Part shown: positions 4,710 through 7,052 of the stretch, one piece after another
Position numbering within the stretch: position 1 is the stretch's first letter
Layout: every line of letters starts with the position of its first letter
NCBI GenBank assembly: GCA_027310975.1
Contig: DAICZV010000033.1
Coordinates: 1 to 7,052 of the forward strand
Direction: 5' to 3'
Length of the DNA stretch: 7,052 bases
Source of the DNA: a bacterium
Lineage (GTDB): Bacteria; Patescibacteriota; Minisyncoccia; UBA6257; GWB1-50-10
Made by a program: the position numbers and the translations under genes
Notes under the pieces: generated by a model
What the model saw: the letters and a program-made list of their open reading frames with translations, nothing else
The model's database searches: none
Told to the model about the DNA's origin: nothing

Positions 4710-5747
4710 TTAACGATATGATATCGACACTGTGGCGACACCGGAACAGTTATCGCCCATAATGGCGAAAACTCCTCGGTGAACGCCCCACCAACTATCC
4801 TTCTCTTCCGTCATTCGGTAGACAGAGCCATCAAGGAACTTAACGAATATGGCCTGATGCAGAGGAATGTCCACCCGATACGACTTAGAGGTCGGGGGGG
4901 TGACAATATTCGTCGTCCACTGACCCGACACGTAAGAGACGTATTGCACTGTCACGCCCGGGGCAAACATCACCGGCTCTGTGGACGCGGCTTGCGTTTG
5001 CTGAGCCTGCGGTGATAGCGGTTGGTTTTGCTGCCCTTGAGTTTGTTGGGCCTGCGCCACGGCGGCGTTCAACGCTGCCTGGTTTGTCGTAAGACTGCCA
5101 GTAGGAAGCTGCGGCTTGTGTATCGCCTCAGCCATTTTCTCGTCGCTCCATGTTAAGAAGGTCCCAGAAGCATCGAATGTGCGGGGGAAGATGAAGGATA
5201 ACATAAAGATGCACATCGTAACCGTGAGGAGCTTTGTTAGTCCCTTACCACCCTTTGTCTTCCCGATGCCGATCGCCGAAAAAACAGCCAGCACTATCGC
5301 TATAACCACTATTACCGGTAATGACGACGCGTAATTTGTTACCTTGAAGAGCAACAACATCAACGCCATCAGTAGTTCGGACACCATGATAAATCCGAAA
5401 AAGCTCGTCCACTTACGGCCAGAGCCGGAGATCGATAGACCGAAAGCCATTTCAACGAGAAGCCCGATCGGTGTCGCCGCTAGAAACATAATGGTCGTAC
5501 CTACCGCTAATACCGCAAAAGCGATTGCTATTGTCCACTTGGAATATAGCAGCACGCCAATGACGATAAAAGCCATGGGGACTAATATCCACGCAAGCGT
5601 TATTCCAACCAAGGCGCCGATGTAGGCCTTGGCGATACTCTTGCCGTCTGGCGAACCTTTGAATCCGATGCTTCTCGCCAACGCGACATAATCAACTGCC
5701 GCCAAGTCGCCTAAGGCGACGATGATTTTGAACAGTTCAGAGAACAT
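4710..5747 (-). CDS. unrecognised multi-helix membrane protein with Gln-rich linker and C-terminal beta-rich domain
   Basis: I do not recognise a family. The 345 residues divide into four parts. A short N-terminal segment (1-40) is mildly hydrophobic. About five membrane helices follow (roughly 42-68, 72-104, 115-136, 143-162 and 172-188). A low-complexity linker (about 222-255) is rich in Gln, Ala, Thr and Pro. A C-terminal domain (about 259-345), predicted beta-rich, contains Trp277, Trp319-Trp320 and one Cys334. There is no N-terminal signal peptide, so the helices anchor the protein and the linker probably presents the final domain; which side of the membrane it faces is uncertain. A strong Shine-Dalgarno (AAAGGAGG) six bases before the ATG, a good sigma70-type promoter and its own terminator make it a well-expressed single-gene unit. 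A glycine/lysine patch (GIGKTKGGKG, 160-169) lies between helices but is not a Walker A motif. Confidence 0.82.
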   Translation of the reverse strand: MFSELFKIIVALGDLAAVDYVALARSIGFKGSPDGKSIAKAYIGALVGITLAWILVPMAFIVIGVLLYSKWTIAIAFAVLAVGTTIMFLAATPIGLLVEMAFGLSISGSGRKWTSFFGFIMVSELLMALMLLLFKVTNYASSLPVIVVIAIVLAVFSAIGIGKTKGGKGLTKLLTVTMCIFMLSFIFPRTFDASGTFLTWSDEKMAEAIHKPQLPTGSLTTNQAALNAAVAQAQQTQGQQNQPLSPQAQQTQAASTEPVMFAPGVTVQYVSYVSGQWTTNIVTPPTSKSYRVDIPLHQAIFVKFLDGSVYRMTEEKDSWWGVHRGVFAIMGDNCSGVATVSISYR

Positions 5748-5753
5748 TTTTAA

Positions 5754-5761
5754 CCTCCTTT
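5754..5761 (-). promoter_or_regulatory. strong Shine-Dalgarno of the 345-aa membrane protein gene
   Basis: On the minus strand AAAGGAGG lies six bases before the ATG at 5747-5745, nearly full complementarity to the anti-Shine-Dalgarno. It fixes the start codon. It also contrasts with the plus-strand genes, none of which shows such a site. Confidence 0.92.
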
Positions 5762-5829
5762 AGGTTTATTTTTTCATTCCTGGATTTCTTTCATAACAGC
5801 CCAGTGTTACATTGTGAAAAGCTAACTAA

Positions 5830-5858
5830 ATACTAGCACAATATGTATATTTTGTCAA
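5830..5858 (-). promoter_or_regulatory. sigma70-type promoter with extended -10 for the 345-aa membrane protein gene
   Basis: Read on the minus strand, a perfect TTGACA (-35, complement of 5853-5858) and TAGTAT (-10, complement of 5830-5835) are 17 bp apart. TGC immediately precedes the -10, making it an extended type. The predicted start near 5823 gives a leader of about 75 nt. The -35 box lies directly after the T-run of the upstream terminator. Confidence 0.82.
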
Positions 5859-5885
5859 ATAAAAACCCGCCTCTTCCGAAGCGGG
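5859..5885 (-). terminator. intrinsic terminator of the 206-aa protein transcription unit
   Basis: Arms 5878-5885 and 5866-5873 form an 8-bp stem (one G/U pair) closed by a GGAA tetraloop on the minus strand. TTTTTATT follows (complement of 5858-5865). It lies 26 bp after the stop codon of the gene at 5912-6532. Confidence 0.9.
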
Positions 5886-5911
5886 GTAATTACGACATAA
5901 CCTTACTCATT

Positions 5912-6532
5912 TTAGGGGTATTTATACCCCTTATCGATCCTGTTATCGCGTGCGGCCTTTTGGAGCTTGATTCTGAGAGGCCGCAACTTGTCGACTGTAG
6001 CATCATCAGCAGAAGATAATTGATCCTCGATTATTGCCACAGTTTTTTCAAATTTCTGCTGGAACCTATTATCATTATAGATTTCCAGCCGTGCGAAAAA
6101 CTTAACGCGTGTAGGGTCAATAATCAACAGGTCATTGAGCCGCGCCCATTCAGTGCTGCGATACTTGATTGGAATCGACATGAGCCACAAACCAGTATCA
6201 TTTTCGGTGTAGTACCGTCCTCCGACCTTAATGATGTGCTCACGCTCGAATTCATCGAAAAGGTCGCGAATCAGCTGGACCCCTCCATTCTGACGGGAGT
6301 TTTCCACTTCCAAAGCATGGTCAAGTTCTTGACGATTCAACTGCTCGGCCTGCCATTTCTTGGTGAGAGAATCTCTCAGAACTTCTCCGATAGTTTTCGG
6401 TTTCTGACTTTCACTAGCTTCCGCCTTCTTATCCTTTTCGTGTTCTTCGTGTTCGGCAATTTTAGACCCGGCGTAAGCGCTTACAACGCCCATAAAGAGG
6501 TCTCCGAGTACAGCAAATCTCTTGGTGTCCAT
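5912..6532 (-). CDS. hypothetical charged protein, 206 aa
   Basis: I recognise no family. The N-terminus (about residues 6-25) is a moderately hydrophobic, glycine/alanine-containing helix that could insert in or lie on a membrane, but it lacks a signal-peptide cleavage site. A strongly charged stretch (27-46, Glu/His/Lys-rich) and predicted helices (about 48-98) follow. A mixed region begins around GGRYYTENDTGLWLM, and a helical, basic C-terminus ends GYKYP. The many charged residues suggest a mainly cytoplasmic protein. The ATG is supported by an AAAGGA site at 6542-6547 located inside the end of the upstream gene, and the intergenic gap is only 4 bp, so translation is probably coupled to that gene. 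A plus-strand open frame of 200 codons overlaps it but lacks signals and is taken as a shadow. The function is unknown. Confidence 0.78.
   Translation of the reverse strand: MDTKRFAVLGDLFMGVVSAYAGSKIAEHEEHEKDKKAEASESQKPKTIGEVLRDSLTKKWQAEQLNRQELDHALEVENSRQNGGVQLIRDLFDEFEREHIIKVGGRYYTENDTGLWLMSIPIKYRSTEWARLNDLLIIDPTRVKFFARLEIYNDNRFQQKFEKTVAIIEDQLSSADDATVDKLRPLRIKLQKAARDNRIDKGYKYP
5914..5931. repeat. 8-bp palindrome at the 3' end of the 206-aa gene
   Basis: AGGGGTAT and ATACCCCT form a perfect 8-bp inverted repeat with a TT centre, covering the last codons and one base of the stop. No T-run follows on either strand, so it is not a terminator. It could stabilise the mRNA 3' end or be a coincidence of coding. 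Confidence 0.5.
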
Positions 6533-6536
6533 TCCG

Positions 6537-7052
6537 TTATTTCCTTTCTTGATTTAACTGGGTGGGTAACTTACCGGGGATTACGGCCGTCCAAATCAAA
6601 TCAGGTGTGTTGCCAAGGTTAATCTCGACGACGCGCGATGGCTCGTCAAAGTGCATCTCGTAGAGGCCTGTACCGTCCTTGCCCGTCTTGAAGCTTTTCT
6701 TCTCTGTGCCATCTAAGAGTTTTCCCTTAAAGTCGGGGATTAGCTTCCCGTCGCCATCACTAACAGAGATGAACAGCTTTTGTTCTCCCCTGGAGCCGAT
6801 AACATCAACGTGCACGAACACGGGCACTTTCGCCTTTCTCTCTTCAGACTTGATGGTAACGCGACGCGTCATCATCACGCCGGGATATTCGGCGACAGAA
6901 GCCTGAACGAGATAACTGCCGGGCTTGTCGAAAACAAGTTCCTGGGCGACCTCCCCAGTTTCGCCGTCCGTTGTCAGACGGAAAGACTCGCCGGAAACGA
7001 CGTTAAGGATGACGTTAAGAGATGGGTCGGGGGCGTATTTCTTGTTGTGCAA
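6537..7052 (-). CDS. partial gene: C-terminal part of a beta-rich, Ig-like-domain protein
   Basis: The frame is open to the window edge. The first visible codon, TTG at 7052-7050, is probably an internal leucine, so the N-terminus lies outside. The visible 171 residues contain two beta-sandwich-like stretches. The first (about 15-70) includes FDKPGSYLVQASV and ends TRRVTIK. The second (about 76-160) includes the Gly/Asp-rich SVSDGDGKLIPDF and GKDGTGLYEMHFDEP. These resemble bacterial Ig-like or Big-type modules of extracellular proteins, though I cannot assign a family. No membrane helix or sorting signal is seen in this portion. The last residues (QLNQERK) are polar. The downstream gene starts 4 bp after its stop, and that gene's ribosome-binding site lies within this gene, so the two are co-transcribed. 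A surface or secreted role is inferred. Confidence 0.75.
   Translation of the reverse strand: MHNKKYAPDPSLNVILNVVSGESFRLTTDGETGEVAQELVFDKPGSYLVQASVAEYPGVMMTRRVTIKSEERKAKVPVFVHVDVIGSRGEQKLFISVSDGDGKLIPDFKGKLLDGTEKKSFKTGKDGTGLYEMHFDEPSRVVEINLGNTPDLIWTAVIPGKLPTQLNQERK

Noticed and set aside
5894..5914. Very short frame (MSKVMS) following the TAA of the 206-aa gene with a TAAAATG junction on the minus strand
   Set aside because: Six codons with no ribosome-binding site in a short gap before the terminator; not supportable as a gene.
6020..6622. 200-codon open frame on the plus strand
   Set aside because: It is antisense to the 206-aa gene and runs into the Ig-like gene. It has no recognisable domain, whereas the minus-strand genes have ribosome-binding sites, tight spacing and a terminator.
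7050..7052. TTG as the true start of the Ig-like gene
   Set aside because: It falls exactly on the window edge with no upstream sequence to judge. The domain already looks truncated, so the gene is treated as partial.
1..7052. Alternative genetic code with UGA read as glycine (known in Gracilibacteria and SR1)
   Set aside because: No gene here ends in TGA, but no in-frame TGA interrupts any of the full-length genes either, and glycines are encoded by GGN. The standard code explains everything.

Overview
The window most resembles a fragment of a Candidate Phyla Radiation (Patescibacteria, Parcubacteria-like) genome. This is inferred from gene content and style, not from any search. The signs are a tandem set of short two-helix pilin-like proteins of the TrbC/VirB2 / 'T4SS pilin' type, a stand-alone small GIY-YIG protein, very compact genes joined by 1-2 bases, and plus-strand starts without a Shine-Dalgarno sequence. 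All ten genes end in TAA or TAG. None uses TGA as a stop and none contains an in-frame TGA, so the standard code fits.

Plus strand, 1-4658. After an A/T-rich leader with four TGAAAATT repeats come a membrane-anchored family 1-type extracellular solute-binding protein (71-1384) and two pilin-like genes (1386-1835, 1837-2238), joined by TAAAATG junctions. A 293-bp unit follows (2241-2533): a small GIY-YIG nuclease gene bounded by perfect 19-bp inverted repeats. A third pilin-like gene (2573-2935) ends at a strong intrinsic terminator (2948-2978). Directly behind it is a promoter whose predicted transcription start falls on the ATG of the fourth pilin-like gene (3007-3324). That gene runs into a PMT/GT39-type polytopic glycosyltransferase (3327-4658).

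Minus strand, 7052-4669. A partial gene for the C-terminal end of a beta-rich, probably Ig-like protein (7052-6537) is followed 4 bp later by a charged 206-aa protein (6532-5912) and a terminator. A TTGACA/extended -10 promoter then drives a 345-aa multi-helix membrane protein with a Gln-rich linker and a C-terminal beta-rich domain (5747-4710), which has its own terminator in the convergent gap. The two complete minus-strand genes have clear Shine-Dalgarno sites, unlike the plus-strand genes.

Working picture (inference): the plus-strand block encodes an envelope or surface apparatus, namely small two-helix pilin-like subunits, a tethered ligand-binding protein and a transferase that could glycosylate exported proteins. 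No assembly ATPase or ABC permease is in view. The most unusual object is the inverted-repeat-bounded GIY-YIG cassette, which looks like a minimal mobile or selfish unit placed in the spacer of the pilin operon.
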